32,011 bases of DNA from assembly GCA_003427395.1 (NCBI GenBank), contig BFEA01000563.1:913995-946005 (forward strand), read 5' to 3'. Below the pieces are notes generated by a model. That model was not told the origin of the DNA and did no database searches. It saw only the letters and a list, made by a program, of their open reading frames with translations. Position 1 is the first letter of the stretch; the number at the start of each line of letters is the position of its first letter. The translations under genes were made by a program, and so were the position numbers. This document shows positions 1 to 9,964 of this stretch, in pieces. The DNA is from Chara braunii (lineage: Eukaryota; Streptophyta; Charophyceae; Charales; Characeae).

Positions 1-8
1 GGGGGCGG

Positions 9-54
<46 letters not shown>

Positions 55-86
55 AGACGACAGAGACACTGTGTGTGTGTGTGTGC

Positions 87-149
<63 letters not shown>
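1..149. repeat. Composite GA/GT/GA microsatellite
   Basis: After a G-rich start, (GA)n runs from 11 to 52, (GT)n with one GC interruption from 71 to 100, and (GA)n from 101 to 148. The tract is purely low complexity. Confidence 0.97.
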
Positions 150-152
<3 letters not shown>

Positions 153-729
153 TGGCGATAGCCACTACTGTTACCAAGTGCAAACGATTTCTTCTTGTTG
201 TCGAGCGAAAGATCCAGAGGAATATTTTGACATTTCAGCCTGTCGGTTGAGCTTCTTCTGAGAGCTACTGGTTCGGCTTCTTCTCGTTCGGCTTCTTAGG
301 CAAACGATACCTGATTGCCTGCCGAAAGCAGCTTTTTCTCCTTTAGAGCATCCTTTTCTACAGCGCACGCCCCTTCCCCTTCCCCATCCCTAAGGCCATC
401 GCTTACAAATCCTCCGGTTTGACCGGATGTTCGGGTAATCAGGAGGACCGTACGGTCAACAGCGCCGTGGGTGGGAAGTACAGACTCTGTGGTCGGTAAG
501 CGCGGAAACTCCGCCACGATTCCAGTCAGCGCGGAGACTCCGCGGTCCCGTCAGGATCGGGGAAGAGTAGGAGAATCCACTTTTCGCGATGTTTCGGACA
601 GGTTCTCTAGATTATCTTCCGCCTCCAACACGTTCCTGCCCCTGACCATGTCTTTTCCATGGTCATTGCAATCGTCATCGTCGTAGTGGCCCTCTTTCGG
701 GGTGCCCTGACTGCGCGAGGCTCTGCGCA
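150..729. other. Unassigned moderately GC-rich stretch
   Basis: No recognisable gene. Open frames here are short and unlike any family I know. A GCTTCTTCT-type motif recurs three times at 248-298. A 15-bp near-identical direct repeat, GCGCGGAAACTCCGC and GCGCGGAGACTCCGC, lies at 500-514 and 529-543. Each copy is itself a small dyad. Confidence 0.5.
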
Positions 730-786
730 GGATTCGAACGCGGGTTCTCTTTACTAACCGTTAGACGTGTGTACCATTCAGCCACA
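728..786 (-). promoter_or_regulatory. tRNA-like internal pol III promoter, possible SINE head or tRNA relic
   Basis: On the minus strand an A-box-like TGGCTGAATGGT (773-784) is followed 32 bp later by a B-box-like CGTTCGAATCC (730-740), which is the order and spacing of a tRNA gene. The T stem and anticodon arm do not pair well, so this is not a functional tRNA. It is better read as a tRNA-derived SINE head or a tRNA pseudogene. No poly(A) or T-run end was identified. Confidence 0.4.
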
Positions 787-869
787 TTGCCTAGGTTCAC
801 CGTTTTCACTACTCGCTCTAGTTGGGGTTTTGCGTTCTTTATCTGTTATACCCTGCAGACTCGCCGTTG

Positions 870-924
870 TCCCCCGAATAGAACGCACGGTCATTATATT
901 TGACCGTGCGTTCTATTCGGGGGA
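870..924. repeat. Perfect 24-bp inverted repeat with 7-nt loop
   Basis: Arms 870-893 and 901-924 are exact reverse complements (arm begins TCCCCCGAATAG) around the loop TTATATT. A transcript through it would form a very stable hairpin. There is no coding context. It may be a foldback relic, a small-RNA precursor-like hairpin or a cloning/assembly palindrome. Confidence 0.95.
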
Positions 925-1120
925 AGACAGGTCGGACCATTTCTGGTGTGCCCTGCTGCACCACGTGTCTCACACTGTCACTCTCTATTGTGCGCAGGAT
1001 GAGGCTGCAGTCCACCAGCTGTCAATCTGAAATGCAGAAAAGATAATCCGGAGTTGTCATTTGTTATTTGACTTACTGCAAGGGCACGAGTGCGCGTAGT
1101 TTGTGCGTGCACATAGGTAA

Positions 1121-1153
1121 TTGTTTGTTGGTTTGTTTGTTTGTTTGTTTGTT

Positions 1154-1204
<51 letters not shown>
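1121..1204. repeat. (TTTG)n followed by (GT)n microsatellite
   Basis: Repeats of TTTG (1121-1160) pass directly into (GT)n to about 1204. Confidence 0.97.
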
Positions 1205-1206
<2 letters not shown>

Positions 1207-1428
1207 TGTCATATTCTCTATACACTAAAAAAAAAGCATGACTGTGCCAGACTGTTTCGTCAGACTTTCACCGACTGATTAGGAGGTTGAACCTCGACAG
1301 TCTGCCCAGGATTCATTTGACTGATGGATAACGACTCACCACATCGCCCAGAGTTAGCGACACCCCTGACACCAACCCTGCAATCCTAGCAGACTGTCGG
1401 TCCAAACCCTTGACAAGAATGGTAGTAA

Positions 1429-3169
1429 GGGCCTCGTTAGACCCTCCTTGGAAATCCGATTTTTAGGAAATCGGCCTGGTTACACCGCGTCCTTCACCAA
1501 ATTCCTGGAATGAATGTGAAAACATTCCCGAGAGATTTCCTTGGATTCCTCAGAATCCCCAGCCAAAACGTCCTTGGATTGAAGGGGTCCTCGCGAGGTC
1601 CCTTGGGTTCAAGGAGCCGCAATTGACGGAGTGTTCTGGAGCGAACGCCGACAGGAAAATTTGGAGTCGATGTTGGTGCACAAGTCGTCCGTGGTCCATT
1701 GGGCGGACATCGCCGGCCAGTACCCGACAGGCCCCCAACGGCCTTCCACCGTTACCGTTGGCGTGAAAATGTGTGGGGGTGGTTCTTCAGCTGCAAGGCG
1801 CTTCACGAAGCAGGGTTTTCCATGCGCGCGTCACCGGCCGTGGTGTCCAACGGTCGAATTTTTTTATTCTTCTACAAGCGATGTTGAAGCAATGTCGGTC
1901 GATTGCAGGCATCTGCCTAGCATGTTTTGTCGGTTATTGTCGGGCGCATTGATGCGAGCTTTGTTTGGTACATGCCTCGCATGCTGTGATTCATGGCAGA
2001 CGTCCTCCGACGGTTCCCGCTGCTGCTGCTGGCCACTATTCTCCTCCTCCTTGTTGTATTGTTCCACGTGTGCGTCGTTGTGCGAGGTCCTGGCGGTAGA
2101 CAAAAATGACGAACGATGAGGAAGACGACGATGGACAAGCGGGAGACCTCCAGCAGACAGCCGACGCGGGCCATTGACTACTCCACTCTGCAACTTCTCC
2201 TTGTAGTAGCCCTCCGTCATGTCGTCAACCTGTCGGAGATCCTCCCATGTCCCTCCCGTCCTTCTCCTCATCCACCATCTCGACGTCACCCGCGGGATCA
2301 CACTCGATGCCATGGCGCAACAGAATTGCACAATGGATTCCGATAACGACATACAACCGGGTGCATCCATCACTTGTTGCATCAACTGCCTCTGCCTGCG
2401 AACAAACAATCTCATCCTCAGGCGAGTTGTCGTTCTCTCAATGTGATAACACATGGCGACGACTGACACAGCTGCGACCACCGTGTTTCTCTCCAATGTC
2501 GTTAATGCCTTCGCACTACCCGAGAGCTCTCGTTCCATTGTCAGGGTTTGCAATGCGCAAGCACCCACCACTTATTCGCCTGTCGGCGCCCTCGCTGCAC
2601 CTTTTGCACGTCGATTGGGACCGCCCTCGCGCTCTCCACGTTTCACGGAAGCGTTACGTTCGAGCTAAGTTATGACCGCATGAAGAGCATACGAAACACG
2701 AAGGCGGCGTCGCAGTAGAGAATTGTTATGTATACACGCTACGTCACCCAACATTCCAATGCCATCCTTTTAAGCCATGGCCGCCATCACTCCTCCGCAC
2801 ATACGTTTCGCCCCAGTCTCCAGTCCAGTCGCCAGGACGCCTCACGCACTGATGTGTCACAACGGAGGGTTCAAAATTTGAAATTAGAACAGGGATGTTA
2901 GCGCCTTTTTTTTTCGTCAACCCAATCGGCCTCCCCGTCGCCGCCTTTCGACCACGCCCGAGGACACATGGACATCCCAGCACGATGACGGACATCCACC
3001 CCTCCGGCCGCATCTATACTTATGAATTGGCTACTGGAGACCTCCAAGGGTTTTCCTTGGGACCCATTGAATTAGGACGCAGCATAACAACAACGCTGAA
3101 AACCATAAAATTTTCCAAGGACTTCATCCTAATTCGTGAGGATTTTCCAAGGAGGGTCTAACGAGGCCC
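1429..3169 (-). mobile_element. PIF/Harbinger-type DNA transposon, internally degenerate
   Basis: The termini 1429-1454 and 3144-3169 are perfect 26-bp inverted repeats beginning GGGCCTCGTTAGACCC. Both sides are flanked by TAA (1426-1428 and 3170-3172), the 3-bp target duplication typical of PIF/Harbinger elements, whose ends also commonly start GGGCC or GGCC. The 1741-bp body carries a minus-strand frame with a HARBI1-like N-terminal segment but no catalytic DDE core that I can see, so the copy is probably non-autonomous. The perfect ends suggest a fairly recent insertion, whereas the coding part is decayed or deleted. Confidence 0.85.
1864..2571 (-). pseudogene. HARBI1-like transposase, N-terminal remnant
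   Basis: This is a 235-codon open frame inside the Harbinger-type element. Residues about 95-125 read RWWMRRRTGGTWEDLR followed by DDMTEGYYKEKL. This resembles the segment before the DDE domain in PIF/Harbinger transposases, where a conserved RRWW-type motif precedes a Phe/Tyr- and Lys-rich stretch. After about residue 130 the sequence becomes Gln/Glu-rich and hydrophilic (NKEEENSGQQQQ) and no longer resembles a transposase. No DDE catalytic residues can be placed. Family usual length is about 350-450 residues. I infer a truncated or rearranged transposase. The assignment rests on motif memory and on the strong context of the flanking inverted repeats and TAA duplication. Confidence 0.5.
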
Positions 3170-3258
3170 TAAGTCTGAGAAACTAATCTGACACAGTCAT
3201 AAGACCCACTCTACAGACCCACTCAGCCATGGACACCCAATGGCATGACCGCTAGTAC

Positions 3259-3423
<165 letters not shown>

Positions 3424-4010
3424 TTTTTTTTCCCCCAAAGAAACTTCTGCTTCAGCGTACTAGACGGAGTGATATGACCATTCCTTTCCTTAAGGGGGTC
3501 AAACTCCCCTGTTTGTCCCCCAATCGGCATTGTTCTTATCACCTGGCCCCCCCCGAATTGGAGTCAAACTATAGCCGAGATATCACAAGCAGTGCCTAAT
3601 GGCCCCTCCCTATCCAAGGTTTACATCCCCTCGAGAAGCCCGAGGTGCCTACCTAGTGAAGTTGTTATTGTCATTATTATAAATGTTTTTTGATTGGACG
3701 TCAGTCTGTTGGGATCCTTGTCTCTGTCAATGTCTTTATAACAAAGATCTGCATTCAATCTATTACTATGATTTATTTTGTAACACCTCGTTCGCCTATG
3801 GGGAGAGAATGCATAGGTACTCTGGAGTTCGTGTACGTACTAAAAAAATCAAAGAATACGAACAATTAGACAAAATATCAAAAAATATTTATGTTATATA
3901 AATTAATCATACGAACAACTTCTGTTAGGAATACATCTCCAAATTCTTAGCCAAACGTGACTTAATAGTCAAAAGCTCTATGAAAATAATTACTTAAGAA
4001 AAAGAGAAAA
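3424..4010. other. No gene recognised
   Basis: AT-leaning sequence with short open frames that have no family resemblance. Nothing supportable. Confidence 0.5.
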
Positions 4011-4170
4011 CTACGGCGGAGTCGGGGTTTGAGTTTGAAAATGAACTTGAGATAAAAAAAATGATAATGGTGAATGTATATAACCTAGGTTTTGGGTCCG
4101 CTGAGGTTGTGTAGTGTTCGCGGGATTGGCTAAAGTGCATTTTCAAACTGTTTTCTCGACTCCGCCGAAG
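4011..4170. repeat. Small foldback repeat (about 35-bp arms)
   Basis: Arm 4011-4045 (CTACGGCGGAGTCGGGGTTT...) and the reverse complement of 4136-4170 (CTTCGGCGGAGTCGAGAAAA...) match at most positions. The right arm runs into an 18-bp A run. It may be a short MITE or a foldback relic; no target duplication was found. Confidence 0.65.
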
Positions 4171-4581
4171 TCAAAAAAAAAAAAAAAAAAATCTTTGTCG
4201 GATGGGCAGAAAGTTGGGTCGGACGTTTCCGTCGGATGTCCGGTACCCGGCCTCTTTTGTCCGGGACATCGGACAACCAATTTCCAACCAATTTGGGGGT
4301 GATATGTGTTTTTTTTAAATAGGGGGTATCACCGCTCGGCGCAGAGACCTCCTATTAAAAGTTATAGCTCAGTTTGACAGGGGGAAAAAAAAATAACGGG
4401 TTAGGAGATCTGCTGCAACAGATGCATCAACTCCCGAAGTGTCTGTGCAACAGGGCTTGCACGTTCACACCTAGCTCTCGCAGAATAACTGCAGGTGTTG
4501 CAGTAGGGGTAGTTGTTGCAACGATTGTAACTGGCAGAGAAGGGGGGGGGGGGGGGGGGGAGTTGTAAGTTTTTATTTTAA

Positions 4582-4616
<35 letters not shown>

Positions 4617-5268
4617 TGGACGGTACTCTTCCACTCCCTGTCTTGCTTTTTCTTTACATCGCAATCTTAACGATTTTTTTTATTTTTTTTTAAATTCAAA
4701 CTTCCTGAAAATTTATAAAGGTTTACCTCACTTCATACAAAAACAAAAAAAATGGAAGAAAAAAAAGAAGCCCCCCAAAAAAAAGAAACATGGAAGTTCT
4801 TTAATTTTTTTAAGGTTATTGGTCAATTTGTTGTTAGTCAGGTTTTTCTTCATGGATACTTGGCCTTAAAGGGTTTTGTGGTGTGGGGGTTCTGTCTTGT
4901 TGGATCGTGATATATCTTTTGCTCTCTGTTTTTTCAATTTTTAGAGTTTATTGGTCAATTCGTATTGGGCGCTTTGTCGTGTGTCATTTTAAACTTCGCA
5001 TATACTTGGTTTTAAAAAAAGTTTAATGGTGTGGATGTGTGAGCATCATCACGTGAAGGCTTTATCATGGAGGATGGTGAAATCTCTTCGACGACAAGAA
5101 GTAGATTGGGGAGCAGTCTGTCATAGATCACAAGGAGATGGGTGAGTTTTATGGGGTTTGTAAACCTTGTCGTGTGAGCAGTATGACATTCTTGTTAGGT
5201 GGGTGTTCGAGACAATGGTCAGTAGGAGCACTTGCTCTGCAAAGCCATCATTAAGGAGGGTGTTGCAT
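4171..5268. other. Low-complexity and unassigned stretch
   Basis: Contains an A18 run near 4173, a G run (4542-4560), an A run (4588-4614) and many short T/A tracts. A GTTGCAACAG-like motif recurs around 4405-4540. No gene recognised. Confidence 0.5.
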
Positions 5269-5272
5269 CCTT

Positions 5273-5643
5273 AACAACAATTTCGTCAAAAATGACATTT
5301 TTATTTTTTGAACGAAATAGAAAGCGGCTAAAGTAGCCCGAATCCACCCGAGCGAGGGCAACATTTTGATGAAATTGAGGGTCCGGCGTTCTTAAATCGT
5401 TGGACCCCTTGGACTCTAACTAGTAGCTCCAGATTCGTTAAGGGGGTCCGACGTTCTTAAAAACGTTGTGACCCCCTGGATTCCAACTAAGTCCGGATAC
5501 AATCAGGAGGTCCGCCATTTTAAGAACGTCTGACCCTCAATTTCATCAAAATTTTGATACGGTTTCGGTGGATTGGGGCCAAATTTTTCGGTTTCAATTT
5601 CGTTCAAAAAATAAAAAATGTTCGTTTTAATGAAATTGTTGTT
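5273..5643. mobile_element. 371-bp foldback MITE with ~130-bp inverted arms
   Basis: The ends are AACAACAATTTC and GAAATTGTTGTT. The left arm (5273-5400) is strongly similar to the reverse complement of the right arm (about 5516-5643), sharing TTTTTATTTTTTGAACGAAA and TTTTGATGAAATTGAGGGTC. The flanks share CCTT (5269-5272 and 5644-5647), a possible 4-bp target duplication. The centre contains further GGGGGTCCGACGTTCTTAAA-type dyads. It has no coding capacity. Superfamily unassigned. Confidence 0.8.
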
Positions 5644-5649
5644 CCTTTG

Positions 5650-6125
5650 AAAGGGAAAGTGCAAAAGTGTGGCGTATGATGCCCTATATTGCGAGGAGGT
5701 GAGTGGGTTTTGCAGTTCTGTTATGCAAGTCCCTATCGAGTGAATATCATGAGAGTTTTGCAAGATAGGATTGCAAACTAAATGATTGATTATGTGACTA
5801 CAAAGGTGGTTGAAATGGGTTATTTGAATTTAGGTTAGGATCTTCCAAGATTTGTTTATGTTGGGAAAGTACTGTGCACTTTGCGAGCACTACATAGAGG
5901 ATACAATCGTCAAAAGTTTCCTTATACCCCGAAGTTGTCAGTGTCGTGGGACTGAGTTGTGCCTAAGCGGCAGAGGGTCTGCATACTACCCTGTGAGGTA
6001 GGGTACACGTCAATTTGAGGGTCGACGACTAAATCGTTGAGTGGCGAAGGCAGGCAAAGCCTGTTAGGTCATAGGTTGGGCACCTATTGAGGGCGGGGGG
6101 CTCTTCAAATTTTAGAGCAACTCCT
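5650..6125. other. No gene recognised
   Basis: Mixed-composition DNA with no supportable open frame, motif or repeat. Confidence 0.4.
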
Positions 6126-6129
6126 ATTT

Positions 6130-6358
6130 GGTGCGAAACATGAGTTAGCCCAGTAGGTTGACGTGTTTAACTCTTACCCGGAGGATACCGGGATCGAATC
6201 TTGAAGCCCAAACTTGGCTAAAATTGCTCGAGTAATTATGTGTGGATAAAATTCGGTCACTAATTATCACGATCGTGGCTGAAGTTCGTCGCGTCAATTT
6301 GGAAATGACCCCTACGTAAGGATGACACACATAGAGCGACAAAATGTTCAATTTTTTT
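6130..6358 (+). mobile_element. SINE-like pol III unit (A box, B box, T-run end)
   Basis: An A-box-like TAGCCCAGTAGG (6146-6157) is followed by a B-box-like GGGATCGAATC (6190-6200), then about 150 bp of non-tRNA body ending in a T7 run (6352-6358) suited to pol III termination. This is the layout of a tRNA-derived SINE. The tRNA part does not fold as a real tRNA. Target duplications were not identified. Confidence 0.5.
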
Positions 6359-6613
6359 CATTTCGATTTCTTCAGAAATCGAACATTGGTCTGTATTTCA
6401 ACAGCTCTTGTGTGCACCAAGGAGTTCGATTCTTGAATGTCTTGTAGTGCAGTTGTTGTATAATCAAGGCAAATCGGACCATTATGGTTGAAAGACTTCG
6501 AGTTGAGTGAGCGACATTAATTACTTTCACTATGAGTTACATATTTTCCTTCATATGCTTACATTAACCTTTTATGCATAAGATGGATGAGGAACTTTAT
6601 GGTTAAATATAAC

Positions 6614-6950
6614 CTACATAGCACCGTGTTCGCATTTGAAGGCGAATGCAAACATGTTCGCCCGAGCGCGAAAAAACTCCAAAAACCCTCAACACGCGAA
6701 CATAAAAAAAAAAAAAAACTTTCTCAGAAACATCTGGAAAAACTCTACGTTATGTAAAATAATAATACAAACAACTTTTGCCTTGGAGTCATGTTCAAAT
6801 TTGTAACCAACCATGAGTTAAAAATAAAAATCCGAAAAAAAAAAAACAAAAAAAAGTTCGCCTATAAATGTTCGCGAGCTGTTCGCGCGAACATGCGAAC
6901 ACGTTTGCGCGAACGTGAAGGGGCGCAAACACGTTCGCTGTGCTACGCAG
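6614..6950. mobile_element. 337-bp foldback MITE, hAT-like, with 8-bp target duplication
   Basis: The left end CTACATAGCACCGTG and the reverse complement of the right end CTGCGTAGCACAGCG are related inverted termini. AATATAAC occurs immediately outside both ends (6606-6613 and 6951-6958), an exact 8-bp duplication of the size used by hAT elements. The subterminal regions are packed with GTTCGC/GCGAAC repeats in both orientations, which in hAT elements are often transposase-binding clusters. No coding capacity; A runs at about 6704 and 6835. Confidence 0.8.
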
Positions 6951-6958
6951 AATATAAC

Positions 6959-7444
6959 TAATAAAACCAAATAATAACATTTTTTTAATCAAGTTTAAAA
7001 TCTTGAAATAAGATATTTAACATAAGACTTTACAAAATATAACAATTAATTGACTGGCCTTAGAAGAGTAAAGAAGTAAGTCTTTTTAAATTCTCACTCA
7101 AAACAAAATGTTAATGGTAATATACATATTATGACATCTTCAAATATAATGTAGTTAAAATAACTATTATTCAGTATTAGCAAATATAGTAAATATAAAA
7201 TTCATAAGTTAATCACTAAGTATTATAATAACTTAAAAACCCAAGTCTACAAAGTCAAGGACGAAAACTATTGACAGTAATTGAGTACACATAAATTTAA
7301 ATGATATAAACTAATAAAAATTAATTTTCTATATTTATTATGATGTAAAATAAATAGGACGAATATAAATGAGTTATATTATATTTTAAAGTTTTAAAGA
7401 ATAATAAATAAGTGATGAGACTATTGTATTAAATACAATGAACA
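6959..7444. other. Very AT-rich stretch, no gene
   Basis: Long A/T-rich DNA with frequent stop codons in all frames. No feature beyond the flanking elements. Confidence 0.6.
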
Positions 7445-7447
7445 TAA

Positions 7448-8290
7448 GGGTTTCCAACCCGTACGTATGAAGGTCTCCAGGTAGACCTCCATACGTTCGG
7501 GCGTTCGAGGTCCCGTTTGGGGTCCAAACCTGAAGGGGTTTGTCCTTCGCCAAAACTTATTTCGGCGCCTAAACATAAATTGTTTTTTCTGAATTTTGTT
7601 TTAGTTCTCTGTGATGTGAGGTACATGTCTCTAAATTTGGAAGTCATTTTGCTAAGCCAAAAAAATATTAAAAATCTTCAAAGTTGGAAGATCCTAGCCA
7701 AAAAAAAAAAAAAAAAAAATTAATATACGAAAAAATAAACGGAACAGCGTTTATCTCAGGGTCACACTGCACTTCTTTACCAAATTTAAAATAAAAAATA
7801 AAGTAAAAAAATAATGTTTATCTATTTATTTATTTATTTTGGTCCGTCCGGGCAATTGGCCCTGGGCCACTCTGGTAGGCTAGCGCCTAACTTTTTTTTT
7901 TTTTTTTTTTCGTTAGTTTTTTACTATGTGAAGTACACATCTGTGAATTTAAAGGGCATTTGGGAGTGCAAAACAAAAATGAAAAATTATCAAAGATGAC
8001 ACTGTTGAAAATGAGTTTGTCCACTCACTAATTCTAATTCTCTAATATCTCTTTTTTATTTTTTTTATAATTCTTATTAGTATTTGTTTTCCACTTTTTA
8101 TTTTTATTTTAAAATTTAAAAGGATTTTATATGTAATATACTCAGACAAATATTATTTATTTTATTTTTCTGCATAACATATGTTTTTTTTTCTTTTTTT
8201 TTTTTCTTTCGTTTGGTCGGAACGACCGAACGCATCCCCAAGGGATCCCATACGTTTGGGCGTTTGACTCGTTTTAAACGTCGGCCACCC
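7448..8290 (+). mobile_element. Family 1 element, copy A (GGGTNACC ends)
   Basis: Starts GGGTTTCCAACCC and ends GTCGGCCACCC. The flanks both read TAA (7445-7447 and 8291-8293). It shares its order of blocks with copies at 13033-13731 (inverted) and 16296-17094: a GC-rich head with ACGTTCGGGCGTTC, a GGGGTTTGTCC-type block, two internal related segments with GTGAAGTACACATCTGT-like motifs, an AT-rich part with TATGCATAACATATGTTT, and a GC-rich tail with GAACGCATCCCCAAGGG. A family 2 element is nested at about 7693-7885. No coding capacity. GGG/CCC ends with TAA fit a PIF/Harbinger-type MITE, but a 3-bp duplication alone is weak. Confidence 0.7.
7693..7885 (+). mobile_element. Family 2 element nested in family 1
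   Basis: Runs from CTAGCCAAAAAA to GGTAGGCTAG. It shares CTCAGGGTCACA, TTTACCAAATTTAAAATAA and GGGCAATTGGCCCTGGGCCA-type blocks with 18242-18411 (same strand) and 8660-8938 (opposite strand). This block is absent from family 1 copy B, which supports nesting. Confidence 0.65.
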
Positions 8291-8659
8291 TAATTAAGAT
8301 ATTATTTAATGTATAATGGTGAGTTTGAGTAAAGTTGACAATTTATGTTTTTATTTATTTATTAATGCATTATTTTTTATTTAACTATATATCATAAAAA
8401 TCTAAATAGCAAATCCGGATATCTGGTAGACCAATTTTATCTGGAATTTTCAATCCGGATGAAATTTCCGGATTAATTCTGTATATAGAAAATCCGGCCC
8501 TTCGCAAAATATGTTTTTTTTACCGGAAAAAAAAAAAAATCTTAAAAAAAAATATGTTGTTCATATCAATGATATGAACAACTTTTGGCTTCATGCCATC
8601 TTTGATTACTCAACAGATATGAAGATAAAAAAATAAAATAGAACAAGAAAATAATATTA

Positions 8660-8699
8660 AGTTAGGCTATCAGAGTGTCCCAGGGCCAATTGCCCGCCC

Positions 8700-8735
<36 letters not shown>

Positions 8736-8938
8736 ACTTTATTTTTTTATTTTAAATATGGTAAAGAATTTTAATGTGACCCTAAAGCAAAAGTTGTTCA
8801 ACTTTTATTTTTGCATAACATTGTTTTTTTCGGGGGGTTTTTTTTTTTTTTTTTTTCCCCTAGGACCTTCCCCGGTCCTTGCATGGTCGGGCCGACCGGG
8901 AAAATAAGGTGACCCGGGCAGCCCGGCTGGTAGCCTAG
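8660..8938 (-). mobile_element. Family 2 element, inverted copy
   Basis: Starts TAGGCTATCAGAG and ends GGCTGGTAGCCTAG, so the ends are inverted repeats of each other (CTAGGCTACCA type). The internal GGGTCACATT and TTTACCATATTTAAAATAA blocks, read on the minus strand, match the other copies. A long A run lies at 8703-8734 and a T run near 8840. Confidence 0.65.
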
Positions 8939-8939
8939 A

Positions 8940-9960
8940 TATTTAGATAAAAAATTATAGAATGAATTAAGCACCCCCCCTCTAAACCTTTGTATTCCCT
9001 ATCTTATCCCTTTGAACCTTTTCAGGCCCTGTCAAACTTTTCATGAAATAGGAACGTAAATCTATTGTATTTTGTATGCGCAATTTTTTTTTATTTTTTT
9101 TTTTTTTTTGCTTTGTTTAGGCCGCTTTTTTATCATCCGGATTTTCAGATGATCCTACCCCCCGATCATCCAGCCAAATAATCCAACCAGATTATCCGAC
9201 CAGATAATCCATGGTACCTAAATAAAAATATATCGATGATAAAAAAAATGTTATTTTGTTTCATGTTTTATTTCGAAACCTCGTATTTTGTTTTCAATAA
9301 ACCGCTTCTGGAAAAAAGAATATCGGTGGAAAAACACTACTGTGAATAATGGTGAGCACTCACTCATGACTCATTTATGCATAAAATGTGTGTATGTATA
9401 AACGAAAGAGTGTCTTATAAAACACAAGGCGAACATGTTAACTTCATAAGTAAACATTGAGCAAGAAAAAAACATACTACTAAAATGAACAATGAAGAGA
9501 GAGAAAGATTTTGAAAAGGAAGGATAAGTAATATTATTCATCACCGTAATAATATTTTTTCATGTCATATCTCCTTGATGATATGTATGAATTTTTAAAC
9601 CTCTTACAGACATTCACATGTTATTTGGGAAGCTTGATTCTTGACATTGTTATAAGAAATAAATATTATGTATTATTTTTTAATGAAACAGAGTCAAATA
9701 AGCATATAGGTATATAATAAAAAAGAAATATAGGCATAAATTAGAAAAAAAAATAGTGTTAAATTAAACATTTAAGGAGTGGGGGATACAAGGCAAGGAG
9801 GTATAGCAGCACGATAATATCTTATTGTGTGTGTTTTTTTCCGTAAGGGGGTTGACATTAGAAAAATACAAATATCTGTAAGGAGTTATCAACATTCAAA
9901 AATATATATATATTGAAGGAACGTTTACTTAGCCGAGTCAAAATATGTATCTATGTACAA
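8940..9960. other. AT-rich stretch, no gene
   Basis: Contains a TCATCCGG/ATCATCC/ATTATCC motif cluster (9134-9215) resembling a short degenerate GAT-AATCC repeat. Otherwise AT-rich DNA without supportable frames. Confidence 0.5.
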
Positions 9961-9964
9961 TATG

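Noticed and set aside
728-786. Functional tRNA gene
   Set aside because: A and B boxes are present but the T stem, anticodon arm and acceptor do not pair.
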